Under the pieces are notes generated by a model that was given only the letters and a program-made list of their open reading frames with translations, was not told where the DNA came from and did not search any database. Both the position numbers and the translations under genes were made by a program. DNA of 64,000 bases from contig NMRA01000336.1 in the NCBI GenBank assembly GCA_002633005.1, forward strand, positions 201,329 through 265,328, read 5' to 3'. Numbering within the stretch: position 1 is the stretch's first letter; the number at the start of each line of letters is the position of its first letter. Source of the stretch: Phoronis australis. Taxonomy: Eukaryota > Phoronida > Phoronidae. This document shows, piece after piece, positions 33,871 through 45,658 of the stretch.

Positions 33871-34379
33871 AAAAGACAGCCACTTGTCCGAGACCACATG
33901 TTCTGCATTCCCCTCCTTCAGCCACTGTGGTATGGCCAGGAGACAGCCTCAACCTTGAAGTCCCTGCTGAATTACTTGGACATAACCAGGAGATACCGAT
34001 TAACCCCATACAGATTCCCCAAGTGCCCAATGTTGCCACCCTAGTGACTTGTGGCCCAATTACCGCAAATCATTACTGCTAACCAGGCAATGTACACCTA
34101 CTAAATGACACAAATGAACCCCGGTTCTTACGCAAGGATGAACACTTTTGTCAGGTTCACCATGTATTCACACCTGTACCAACAATGGTAGCACCCTCCC
34201 AAACATCCTCACCAACTACGCAACATAGGCATTTTCGCTTTGCTTCAGTCAATCCCGATGGAGTTTTACCGGATATGTCACCCAGAAGGTTTTCGAACGC
34301 CTACACGATTCATTTGCTACAATCTTCACCCCAAATTTTACTGCTTTCAATGGGTCCGCGCTCGTCGATTTGAAGCCTC

Positions 34380-35030
34380 TGTTAACATGGGTTCCACTCA
34401 GCCACCCCAACGCAAGGGTCATCTACCCATGAACTTACGGACAAAGCTCCACAACCTCCAACAGAAGTTTCACGACCTTGAGGTACTCCATGTCTTTCTT
34501 CCTCTCGAAGATGTGAAGGTCCAAGTTGAGTATCTCGACCCATCCTTCCTGGTCAAAAAGCCCAGCATTGGATTTCGACTCATGACAGCTTTTGCGGATG
34601 TTGGAAGTTATGCCAAACCTCAACCATTACTCATGCCAGATGTAGATTCAGTCCAACGCAAAATTGACCGGTGGTGATTAAATCGCCAAGACGGACCTCA
34701 CGAGTGCCTTTTATCAAATTCCCCTCTCGCGAATCTGTGGCATGGTAACCCCATTCCACATGGCATCCGTTTCTATGCCAGCTGTGCTATGGGGATGCCG
34801 GGTTCAGAAACAGCATTAGAAGAGCTTACCTGCTGTGTTCTTGGTGATCTTCTCGAACAAGGCATCGTAACCAAGTTGGCCGACAACTGTGGTGGGCAGA
34901 CCCCAACTGAACTACTTATTACCAATTGGGAACTGGTACTTTCTGCCCTTGCTACGTCTGGTCTACATTTGCCACCTACCAAAACGGTCATTCCCCTCAA
35001 GCGCGCAACTATCCTGGGTTGGATATAGGA
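34380..35030 (+). pseudogene. reverse transcriptase remnant
   Basis: Pieces in several frames align in order with the palm of a Ty3/gypsy-like reverse transcriptase: [19 protein letters not shown], then [19 protein letters not shown], then [20 protein letters not shown], then the catalytic box decayed to LADNCGG, and ATILGWI at the end. Intact relatives have ADDLYCGG here (from memory), so both catalytic Asp and the frame are damaged. Stops at about 34678 and 34736. Confidence 0.75.
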
Positions 35031-35162
35031 AGGTGGCACCCTTCAGGCTAGCAGTCATCACATCACTTCGCTTGCTTCGTGCAACAAGCCTACAACCGTG
35101 TGTTAGATGCATTCTGGTGGCTGTTCGATGAAATACAGACGTTCATGTAAGCCTAGTCGTCT

Positions 35163-38100
35163 TTTATTATTACTGGCGATTCACACAGCACTGTTGGCCC
35201 ATTGAAGCAAACTGACACAGCACCATCTATGAACATGAACAGAATTTGACATGGTGCAACATGACATTGTGGAGTCAATTTTATCATCAATTTTTGAGAT
35301 GGCACATAAGTTGAGCCCAATCATCTTGTACCATGTCAACATCAAATCTGTCGCAAACTTGTACGTGGTAGATCAGATCAACGTATTGTCAGGTCATCAT
35401 AGCCTTGAACTCTAGGCTTCAGACTCAACTCTCAGATGAGTTTCTGTTGAACATTACCATGAAAATGATCAGGAAAAATTATGGGTGCCAGTGGAACTAA
35501 CAGTGTTGTTTCCTGCCGATTAGAAATTATGACACAAATTTCTACTTCTTCAGCATTGACTTTAATGCAAGAGAACAAGTTCCTCTACCGTTTATGATGG
35601 CTCAACTTTTAAGCTCCCAATGAGTAGAAAAAGACGAGGAATGCAAATGGAATTTGCACAACAAGAGCTTACAAGGTACAAAAAACAGGTGTTTACATAC
35701 TTACTATTCATAGTAACCAGAAAATGGATACCATGCTAGTGCATCAGGTGTACAAGGTATTACCAGCTGCGATTCGTACAATAATCATGCCATGAATTCA
35801 AACATTCTGATAATTCGAACTAGTTAAATTTGGTTCGACTCATGTGTGCATTTTTCTCCAGAGTTTCTCTACCTAGATAAAAATCCATACAATGAAGACT
35901 ATTTACACAAGCAATGGTTCATGTAGTTAACGAAAAAACTACAGTAGGAATGCACTCTCCAACAATAAAGCAGTCTAATTCACTGCACAGCTGGGTACCT
36001 AATGATGCCCAAATAACAGGGAAGTACCACCAGATAACTTGAGAAAAGAGATAGAATTGCATTCCCATGTGAAAATAAGTTGACACAATCCTATGTATTT
36101 TAAAAACAAATTTTTACTAGGAAATTTTTTCGCATCGTGACACAAATTTTCTGGGATTCTGAGCTACAACGAATTTCGCTGGATTAGTACTGAGGGCATT
36201 AATCATGAACTACATGGTTTGTTGATTCAATTAAAATTCCCATTGATCATTATCTGTTTTATAAACCACTGGTGCTGATGCATGGGTTGTATAGCACTGA
36301 CTGTGTAATGTCAGTGTCTGCCAACAGGGGGGACATAGCTTTAAAGCTACCGGGGTATTCGTGAATTCTTTGGGGATACAAACAATTATGGAATGCTGCG
36401 TATTTTTTCCTAATACATTTCTGGGATTTCAAAATACATGAGAATGGCACTATATGGTTTATTGGCATTCATCCAACAGGGCCCAAAAACTTGAAAATGG
36501 CTAAAAACTGACTAAGCATACACCGACTCCAGTACCAGTCCTTGAGTTCTTACACACGCTAGAAGCTTTGAACATTGCTTTTCATAAATATTAAAAGCAC
36601 TGTCAAGAATTCCTATTTTTATTGTTGTAACTTAATGCACAAAACTTTATGCGAAATATTGTGAAATGAACTAGAAAAGTCACCATAAAACAATGAAATC
36701 TGTCCCTACGCTTGCTCAAGTACTCCTTACAGAATCAAAATGTCGTCTATTATTTTGTACTTCCAGTGTATTCTTTTTTAAAAACCAGCCTCAGCTTCAT
36801 TAAGTTACATAAGTTCATCATTGGCTGGCCCAACTTGACAGAACAGCCTTTGCAAGTTTTGTAGATATTTTCCCCCAGAACAGGCAAAAGCGAAATAACC
36901 CACTAGTTAATTACTTGGTGACATGAAATTTCACCAAGTAATATGATGTCAGTGTAAAAATGGCCAATTCAGGGCCGATTTGGAAAACTGAATGAAGAAC
37001 AGTTTGATGAAAAAGTTTGATTATTCGGAGTATTTGTTCATGCTGGAAGAAATTAGACATTGACGACCACCTCAGGTAGAAACGTGTCTTTGGTGGTTTA
37101 ATATGAGGCATAATCTGCCAAAAAGCACAGGCGTATGAAGGGCCTTTAGATGGCACTGTGAACTCTTAGTCGTGCTGCTCACAACCTATGTCCATGATCA
37201 TTCCACTTAAGATGAAATCTTTAACTTTCCTGTTACTTCAATATTTTCTTACTTTTCATTTTCTTAACCTTTCCTAAATCAATAATTAATGGAGATAAAA
37301 TCATTTTTCAACTCTAGTTCACAGGCTTCAGAAAAAAAAATAGACCAGCAGTTGGTGATCAGCCTGGTAATGAAGATCAAGTCAAACATGTATGTGGATA
37401 ATGCAAGTTTTATAACTGCCTTTACTGTAGCTGCAGAGGAGTTGAATAGAATGGTAACTCAGAATACCAACAATGGCATTTATATGATTTCATGGCTCAT
37501 CAGACTCTGTAAACATACAGTAAATAGCCAAGCACTCAATTGAGTGCTATGGCACAGTACATTGAAAGCAAACAAGTTTGGAAGATGAATGGTGCTAAGA
37601 TTTGCACTACCATAGGTACATGTATGGGCTTAGTAGTCAGTACTTACCATGCTAGATGGGCATATCAGTCATACAACACAAGAAATGTCAGTGGAATTCA
37701 AGCATGGCCATTTAATCTGATGGTTACAATCTCAAATGCAGATTTTTATTAGGAAATAAAATCCAACAGGTGCTGTGGTCAAGTTGTACGCAAGTTTATC
37801 AGTTAAACCATTAAATACACCAGGTGTTATCATTCACTTGTTGAATGCCTGTAGATCTTTGGTGATCACAAAATTTCAGCTTTAGACTACTCAGGTAGTG
37901 TCTTAGCCATTGTTTCACCAAAGTTTTACCTAGCCTGACAAGTAGCTATATACCAGTATTACCCTCTCCACTGGTTAGCTCAACATAACACTTGCCTGAC
38001 AAATTGTTCACAATAAGCTGTTTGCAGTATCCCATGACACTGTTTGTTCACACTATGCTACTACTGAAGGACTGCTCACCTTAAGTGCACAGCCAAACAT

Positions 38101-38666
38101 TGCATCATCATCATGATCCGAATGAAACAAACCAGTTAAGTAGGCTGGTGGTTGCCTACACAGCCCTGAAACTACCTATTTTGTATCAAATAAGATCAAA
38201 TACTTCGACTCGATAACAGCAAGTACAGTTTTTTTACCTGACAATTGTGACAGCAGACGGAGGTGTTGAAATTAACCAATGACGTCACAGGTTCCAACGT
38301 AGTCTATTCAGCAGTTTACAACAAGCTTTCTGGTGTCAGCTTATCACTTGATTTCATAGTTTACACTAATAAATCATCAAAATTCGATGTAAAACCCTTA
38401 CCAATAAATCAAGTTCTTGAACAAACATTTTGTTTTATTTCGCTGTTACGGATTTACAGGTATTTGAACGTACCGTAGCCTGCCTACCTAGTTCAGTAGA
38501 GGTGCCGTAAGTGTACACAGGTAACAGAACATATGGATAATTTCGAAAACCGATTGAATGTCTTGTCATGGTGTCAGTGCGCTGTCTGCACGATAACGAA
38601 AACGACTGACGCTTGTGTTTGCTGCCACGAAATCCGCAAGTGACAAGCCTTCTTGGAGAAGCGCAG
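35163..38666. other. no gene recognised
   Basis: AT-rich. Short ORFs at 37289-37752 (two in tandem, plus strand) have no motif I know. Nothing else stands out. Confidence 0.4.
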
Positions 38667-38804
38667 ATGTGTCTCATGGACCATCCTGATGTTGCACCAC
38701 ATCTAAACAGAGATGTGCTTACGACGCTTTTAGGGCTGGGATTAGAACTGGCGAAAATATCCTACTCCTACACCCAGAGGACCAAACAGAAGCCTGACGA
38801 ACGA
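38667..38804 (+). CDS. possible first coding exon of an unknown gene
   Basis: ATG at 38667 opens 46 codons with a helical, well-mixed composition (HPDVAPHLNRDVLTTLLGLG, then YSYTQRTKQKPDER) ending exactly at a strong donor, CGA|GTAAGT, in phase 0. Surrounding sequence is less AT-rich than the rest, as near a promoter. The frame is open upstream to a stop at 38607, so an earlier start or an upstream acceptor is possible. I do not recognise the protein and cannot find the next exon. If real, the gene is divergent from the MAP gene. Confidence 0.4.
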
Positions 38805-39249
38805 GTAAGTCATCAAATAGGTCATATAAAACGCAATGTTCTCAAGCATTGAATTAATTGTAATTGTTTATGTTTTCATGGCCAACCACAAGTTTCCATA
38901 ATCAAAAACTGATCTGCGTTTCCTTGTCTCCTGCCTGCCGAACACAAACACACTAGGCACAGCATCTGACTTCAGCCTCAGTCTCTTTTTCTGCCCTAGC
39001 ATGAGCTGTTTGGTAACTCAGCATTCGTCAGTAAAATTAACGGCGTACTTTTCATTCTTCACTGCCGCGAACCACTTTCGAAGCATTACGAGCTCTCGAG
39101 GAAATCGAAAAAACGATATACCCACCTCCTCGCAGCTTCATAGTTCACACACTGGCAAGCCGGAACGATACACCACCACATAGCGCGGCACTCGCTCTGC
39201 AGAACCATTGACGTTGTTGCGTGGTTTCTCACCTTCCTCACAGGTTAAT

Positions 39250-39308
39250 GCGACACCTCTCAGCGAGGTAAGATCGACCGTATACCAGGTGATGTGGATA
39301 TAGACCAA
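39250..39308. repeat. dispersed 59-bp repeat, copy A
   Basis: Aligns without gaps to 44175-44233 with 50 of 59 bases identical, ending in the identical GATGTGGATATAGACCAA. The second copy interrupts the L1-like element. Confidence 0.8.
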
Positions 39309-39339
39309 AGTCTAACACTTTATTTCATTTTTGCCCACA

Positions 39340-39470
39340 ACGCCCGTGCATATTTGCATATGATATGGTAGCTATGCCCTTTCATGCCCTAGCATATTTG
39401 CATGTATGGCAGCTATGCCCCTCCACACCCATACATATTTGCATATATGGTAGCTATGCACCTCCAATTA
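39340..39470. repeat. three-copy tandem repeat with octamer ATTTGCAT
   Basis: Three degenerate units of 41-44 bp, each CATATTTGCAT..ATGG.AGCTATGC followed by a CC-rich spacer. The octamer ATTTGCAT (ATGCAAAT on the other strand, the POU/Oct site) is perfect in all three, at 39352, 39396 and 39437. Confidence 0.8.
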
Positions 39471-42400
39471 AGGCATACCCATAGTTGTATAGTTATGACA
39501 ATTCAGAAACGAAGGAACAAACTATGCTAATCACAAGACCTCATCCATTACCCTGATGTCAAATGCAACAATGAAGTGTCGTGATCATATCCCTGGTGAG
39601 AATATTGGCATTTTCTGCCACCTTTGCCTCATTCCCTACAACACCATCATGTTCAACCCATCAACCAGACAAATAGTGTCTGAACCTTGATGGTTTCTGA
39701 GACCAACAGATTAACTGAGTTCCAAAATTCCTGACCTCACATCATTTCCACAGTTGTTGACCTATCAAACCAATTCTGCAGGTGTTCAACCTGGTCATCA
39801 TGTTGTTGCTGGTCTACCAGTGGTAATCATGGCAACAGATGAGAATCCAAGGCAAATAGGACTATCTAGCTTATTGGCTACCATAATTCTATTAGTGTAT
39901 GTTAACAAACCACAGGTACCAAGTCATTACAGGCTAACATGTGGTCACAATATAGCTGCCTTTGAAGTGGTGTGGTGTGAACACATTGGTACAAACACTT
40001 CAAAACCTACTACAAATTACTCTAAACACCACCAAAACAAAGCTTAGCCATGTTCAACTTCTGTACCATGCCACGTTTTCTACCAGAAAATATTCTGAAA
40101 AATTATTTGCATTCACAACAAGAATGTCAGAAGACCTTACAAAGTAAAAAATATAATTTTAGCAATTATTTTTTTCCAAAATAGGTGTGATTTTACTTAC
40201 CATATTTAATGACAGATGAACAATACAAACTTATGTTAAAAACAAGCATAAAAATTATACAGCATGAAGTTTACTGGCATAACATTTCAATGTAATGCTA
40301 AGGATTGCCAAGTGGAACAAGACCCTAGCAGCCCAATAAAACAAGAGATGAGACAAACAAATAACAAATAGCGATGACTTCTATCGTATTATCTTACTAT
40401 TTTACCATAATTGGAATTTAGATTAATAATTCCATTTATCTAAGTATAAACTGATAATTATACAACCACTACAGTACATTACACAACTTTCTATCTCGGT
40501 AATCATTCGTGCAAACCAGTGTTCAAGTACTAGATTTTTTCAGGTTTTACTTTTGCAGAGAAATGTGACAAACAGAAATTCTCTTAATAAGCCATGTGAA
40601 TGTGATGGATGGTTAACAGACACATCTGAAATTAGAAATTAGTAATTGTGAAAAGTTACCATGTTTATATTTTCACTTCATGTCCAAAACAGTTGAAAAC
40701 TTAGTTATGAAATTATTTGCTGCTCTACATTTTACTGTTTTGATCCAAGTCAAGAAAAGAAGTAAAAACTACGAGAGGAGACTCACTAAATAATTTCATA
40801 AGGTTGGTAGAGAACACATAGATTAATTCTTATTGACACAACCAAGCAAAAACGCTGTACCTTGGTAGTTTCGGCTACTCACCGCAGCCATCTTTGGAAG
40901 CTATTGGACACTAGGTGGCGAGGTGATGACACTGTTCCAAATTTTAGACAACTTATTCCCATCGTCTCTCTTCATAACTGAGCCACTTTTTCACCCAAAT
41001 AGACTCTCTAGTCCATCTAGATCTCAAGTTATTTTCCCACTCGACAGGATGAGGGTCTTTCCAGTTAATTACGAGGTTAAAAGCAATAGCATGGTCGTCA
41101 CTATCAACAAATGTGCAGTGACCATTTATTAACTTTCAAGTTATATACTTGTCATTTTAACATGTGAATTGATAAATGATTAACGGGTTCACAAAATGAT
41201 GTCAGTTATTCATTTGGTGTAATCAACTTTCATTTCAACTTTCATTTCTGTCAAAAAATTAAGTAGACAGACAGACAGTTTCAGGAGAACAAGTACAGGA
41301 AAGACAGTTTTTTGATTCTCAAACCTAACATGATTATATTTTACATAAGGAGCAGGAAATTCAACATCATTTGATAACTGTTTTAAAGCTTGGGCGACAA
41401 GATTTCCAAGAATATGTAGTTTGCTTGAAAGTTACTGGTTAAATATGGTAAGACAAACAGCTTGAATAACAATGGCCAAGCTAAAATATCGGCCAAGTTA
41501 GCTGGAATAATATTTGCCAAGCTTGAATGATATTCCTCAGCTTGCACATGAAGACACAATTTCCAGCATGAAAAAAATTAGTAAGTAAGGATTATTCTAC
41601 TTTGCTGAATTTAGAGTCCTAGATAACAATAATTTTTATACAACTAATTTGATATATCCGATGCTGTGCATGTAGAGCAGCCAAATTCATTTGATAATCA
41701 AGCACAATCTCTTTGTAAATCAATGTCCAAAGTTTTAAAAGTGTCAGCAACCAGTGTTTACTCCATGCTGCTTTTGTACGCGTGACATAAGCAACACTAG
41801 CAAACAAAGAAGAAAGACTATTGACTTCACATTGCATCACCAAATTAAAAACCAGGTTCTTGGATATAGTTCTTATCGAGTTGTAAATGATCAGAAACCA
41901 TATATTGTTCAATGTCTCATTCTGGACTAACAAGTAAGACCAGTTAAGGCTGGATACACACTGCTATTGCACATTGCTATACATGTTGTTAGTATTAATG
42001 AACAATGGACTTAACATATCTAGATAAACATAAACCACTGTGACAAAGGATACAAAAGAAACATGATCTCCTTCCTAATCAATGTTTCACCTTTCAAGTC
42101 TTTGTTTATATACTTGTACACCACATAATAGCAAGGGACAAATAAAACAAAGTTAAAAACAGACATTTCTCAAAGGTTTGCTTGGAAGTTTGCATGGAAA
42201 TCTCAGCTGGAATTTGATGATTTCTAATCTGCCTCAAGACTAATTTATCCCAGTCTTACAGTGAGCTTAATGTCACTTTAAAAGCTTTACACATCAGAAC
42301 AGCAAATCGCAAATTCATAACAAAGGCAAAATGGATCAAAAACTGCCAGTTGAAGCTGGCAGATAAAGAAGATTGCAAGGCAAGAAAATGCTAATAACAT

Positions 42401-42799
42401 TTCTTACATTAATGTTTTAAGATCTGTTCAGATTACTACAACCTGCCAAACAACCAAGTGGGGCTCTAGCAACTTCTTGGTGACACTAGGGATGATGTCA
42501 ATCATGTTTTAAGGTCTTTTGATAAAGAAGTGCAAATCTGTACTAAAATATGGATTACCCTGTGGATTACCTACATAAGTAAAAGTGGCCATGAACCTGC
42601 ATTACACAGAAAACTTTCGATTTCGACTAAAAAGTGTAACTGTTATAATATTGGTCTAACATGTTCCTTACTCAGAAATAACAGTTCGTTATTGATCAAG
42701 ATAATATTTGGGAGTCGCTTCCTATAAATGGCGCCTGCACAAAACGTGCGCTTTGTTGCTCTGTAAATTTTCAAAGTTATCTTCACCTTATTGCTTGAA

Positions 42800-43487
42800 A
42801 TGGGACGTCCAAAAAGAGCCACATCATCTCCTGCGCCTGAAGACGGCAAGAAAGTGTCAGAGAATGAACCCGAGTGGTTTTCATCAATAAAAAGCGAGTT
42901 AAAAAGGTCTAATACAGAGATTATGAACGAGCTCGGTCACATAAAAGAATCGTTAAACTTAGCCTTTAACACTGTGGAAGAAGCCTTAGCAAATTCCAAA
43001 CAGTGTGTAGAGAAAATTGCTGTGTTGGAGAAAGAAAACAGGTATTTGAAATCCAAAATCATATCTCTCGAAATGCATTCTAGAAGGAACAATCTCGTGT
43101 TTGTGAAGATCCCGCAATCTCAGGATATGTTGTGTGAGAACAGTTTATCTATGGTACTAAAGCAATATATGGGCCTCAACAACATCTCCTTTGAAAGAGT
43201 GCACCTGATTGGTGATAAAGGTACCATCATTGCTAAGTTTTCGTTCTATAAACAACGGCAACAAGTGCGGATGGAAAAGAGAAAGTTTCAAGGTTCGAAA
43301 AATTTTTGTGAATAAGGACTTCCCACATGAGACTATTGTCAATCGAAAGTGCCTGATACCTTTTCTCAAGTCAGTGAGACCGTGCCCACAGGTAAACAAA
43401 GTATGGCTGAATAGACATCGGTTGATGATTGATGGCAAAACCTATACAGTTGAAAATATGAATGAGATTCCCACCTTCAGTGAATAG
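42800..43487 (+). pseudogene. LINE ORF1-like protein, frameshifted
   Basis: The ATG at 42800 starts MGRPKRATSSPAPEDGKK, then a heptad-rich coiled coil (residues about 35-90, with LEKENRYLKSKIISLE), then an L1 ORF1-like RNA-binding domain (RRNNLVFVKIP, SFERVHLIG). The frame ends at 43315, but the protein continues in another frame from about 43290 (KIFVNKDFPHETIVNRK, ending about 43487), so one frameshift separates the two parts. In intact elements it coats the RNA as a chaperone. Confidence 0.75.
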
Positions 43488-44058
43488 TGGCGATCAAGAA
43501 CTCGAGAAATATGGCGGGCAGGGCACCAAACCAACTGCTGCTCATAGATTAGTTTTCGCCGCTAAGGTCTTGTAATTAAAAGTTCCAGTATTTGGTCCCG
43601 TTTTTTCTGTGCCCAATCTTTCCAGTTATTAGTTATGAGTCCCTGTTGTCCTCCTGTAATTTCTATTATCTTGAAAGGTGAAGATATATAATAACATGTC
43701 CTTTATCGGATGCCTAATTTCTTTCATTTTCGTTTTGTTTATCTTTCCTTTTTCCAGATCTTCGTGTTTTTTGAATATTTTGTTTCTAGCCTTTGTAGCG
43801 CAAGCACCATGATATCGTTTGCTGTTCGATTGGTGTTGTTTCATTGCATGGGTTTTATACCTGTTGAACACTTAGTGTCAATATGTTTCACAGAATGTTT
43901 CATCAGAAGAATTTATCATTTATATTGGTTTAGGGTTCTTGCGGTTTCGGTTGTTTTTGGGATGTTTAGAACACACAATGTGATTCATTTTGTACAAAAT
44001 GAGCAACCTTGTATGGTTGAGTTTAGAAGTGCCTCAATTATCTTTTTATTGCGAACAA

Positions 44059-44175
44059 TTTAGAAATTGCATCTTTTAACTGTAGAGGTCTAGGAACTCT
44101 GTCAAAAAGACGAGATGTTTTCCATTACATAAGGCAGCGTGCTTACAGTATTTTCTGCCTACAAGATACTCAACG
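44059..44175 (+). pseudogene. LINE ORF2 endonuclease, N-terminal remnant
   Basis: Reads IASFNCRGLGTLSKRRDVF and IFCLQDTQ, the conserved start of an AP-type endonuclease of L1-like ORF2 (SFNCRGL...KR..V..Y......I..LQDTH). Breaks off into the 59-bp dispersed repeat at 44175. Confidence 0.75.
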
Positions 44176-44233
44176 CAACACCTCTCGGCAAGGTGAGGTC
44201 AACCGTATAAGAGGCGATGTGGATATAGACCAA
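44175..44233. repeat. dispersed 59-bp repeat, copy B
   Basis: Second copy of the repeat at 39250-39308, in the same orientation. It lies exactly at the break between endonuclease and reverse transcriptase of the L1-like element. Confidence 0.8.
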
Positions 44234-44269
44234 TTAAGACGGTAAAAACGGATAATTAAATCGGGTGGC

Positions 44270-45350
44270 ATTCTCCTTTAATTCATCTGGATGGTGGCAA
44301 CACTGGGATCAGGATAGGTGTTTCTGAGTTTAAATTGATCCAGTGCGCTGACGACACTTGTTTAACTTTGGATGGTTCTGAGTTATCCCTTAGATGATCT
44401 TTGAATTTAATTGACCAATTTGCGAAATTTTCTGGTTAATGAAGCCAAACATCGAGAAAACAAGATGTGTTTGGACTGGTTCGAAAAACTTTGTGTCAAT
44501 GAGAACCTGTTATGGACCAACAAACTTTTCATGTTTTTGGGAATCAACTTCTCCACTGATTATAATGCAATGCCTTGTATTAACTATAGTTGCAGGCTTT
44601 TGGAAATTAAGAAAATGGTGAGCTCTTGGCCAAGACGAATTCTTACTGTTTTAGGTAAAATAACTGTGGTTAAGACACTTTTATTGCCCAAGATTATCCA
44701 TTATCCCTAGCCCCTCCATTGAGATTATTCAAGAATTAGAGCAAGTTTTCTTTGGCTTCATTTGGAATGGGAAAAATGAAAGAGTTAGCCGAAATGAAAT
44801 TGTACAAAATGGGGGTTAAAAAATGGTTTGTTTTTTTATTAAGTCTTTGAAAATATCGTGGGTCCGTAAACTATTGATCTCAAATACCATATGTGGCCTT
44901 GCAGAGGCAGTTTTGGGTTGTAATGTTGATAACTTTTTTAAAATGGGAGACGCTTTCCTTAAAAAAATAGCTGAAGCAACCGACAATCTGTTCTGGAAGG
45001 GGTAAATATTTATGACACATTAGTACAGTCACTTCAGACAGCTTGTAAGTATAAAAACAAGTGGTCATCTGAGATAGATATAAACGGTGTTATAAATAAT
45101 GTAAATTTTAGTGACTCTGATACATGGTGGAGAAAAGTAAATAAACTCCCCTTCAATAGTACAAAAGATACAAAATTGCGTTGGTTTCAATACCGCTTAA
45201 TTCACAGAATATTACCAACTAATAATTATTTACATAAAATTAAAATAAAAACAAGTGATCTATGCTCTTTCTGTGGTGAACACAGTGAAACTTTTCTCCA
45301 TCTCTTTTGGGAATGTCGTCTCCGGTTTCTGGCTCCTGTTTGTTGAGTGG
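44270..45350 (+). pseudogene. LINE ORF2 reverse transcriptase and zinc-knuckle remnant
   Basis: Fragments in several frames: GNTGIRIGVSEFKLIQCADD with the catalytic box as CADD (usually FADD/YADD); then FLGINFSTDYNAMPCINY; then SWPRRILTVLGKITVVKTLL; then, after stops, WFQYRLIHRILPTNNYLHKI and CSFCGEHSETFLHLFWEC, a C-x2-C-x8-H-x4-C zinc knuckle typical of L1-like ORF2 C termini. Many stops and frameshifts; not functional. Confidence 0.8.
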
Positions 45351-45658
45351 TTAAAACAAACATTTCATGTAAATTTTCATGTGGACGCGATAGCAGTGTT
45401 TTTTGTTTTTTTGGGAAACATTCAGTCAGAAAATTGTAAGATTAATCTGATGATCATGCTAGCAAAAAATTACAAATTTAGCCAAAAGTTTGTTACAAAA
45501 ATCTCAATTTCCAATTATTCATCAACTTTATTAAATTACATCCTGAAGGAAATACAATACTTGTTGACTAATGTTTTAATGTTATTCTTTGTAAACGATG
45601 TATACTTTATTGTTTTATGTGACATGTAATTATCATGAAAAAAAAGATAATATTTGGG

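Larger units (their letters stand above)
31964..35162 (+). mobile_element. decayed Ty3/gypsy-type LTR retrotransposon
   Basis: A plus-strand relic with gag-like, protease and reverse-transcriptase remnants in the order expected of a Ty3/gypsy element, broken by many stops and frameshifts. A 47-base segment around GAAATACAGACGTTCATG occurs at 31964-32010 and again at 35116-35162 in the same orientation with a few mismatches, consistent with pieces of the two LTRs. RNase H and integrase are missing, so the element is internally deleted and dead. Confidence 0.8.
38805..42697. other. no gene recognised, with short repeats
   Basis: Contains a dispersed repeat (39250-39308), an octamer-bearing tandem repeat (39340-39470) and a CACTAGGTGGCG motif (40909-40920). 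The short ORFs show nothing recognisable. If the exon at 38667 is real, part of this would be its intron. Confidence 0.4.
42713..45643 (+). mobile_element. internally deleted L1-like non-LTR retrotransposon
   Basis: Bounded by a perfect 15-bp target-site duplication, AAGATAATATTTGGG, at 42698-42712 and 45644-45658, with an A-run just before the 3' copy. In order it carries an ORF1 with coiled coil, the first residues of an ORF2 endonuclease, then part of reverse transcriptase and the C-terminal zinc knuckle. Nearly all of the endonuclease and the front of the reverse transcriptase are missing, replaced by a 59-bp dispersed repeat. Both true ends appear present, so the deletion came after or during insertion. 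Confidence 0.88.

Noticed and set aside
37289-37752. Two consecutive plus-strand ORFs
   Set aside because: No motif, no splice signals linking them, and AT-rich composition; not supported as a gene.
43710-44063. 117-codon hydrophobic ORF on the plus strand
   Set aside because: Falls between ORF1 and ORF2 of the L1-like element; T-rich composition explains the Phe/Val-rich translation.
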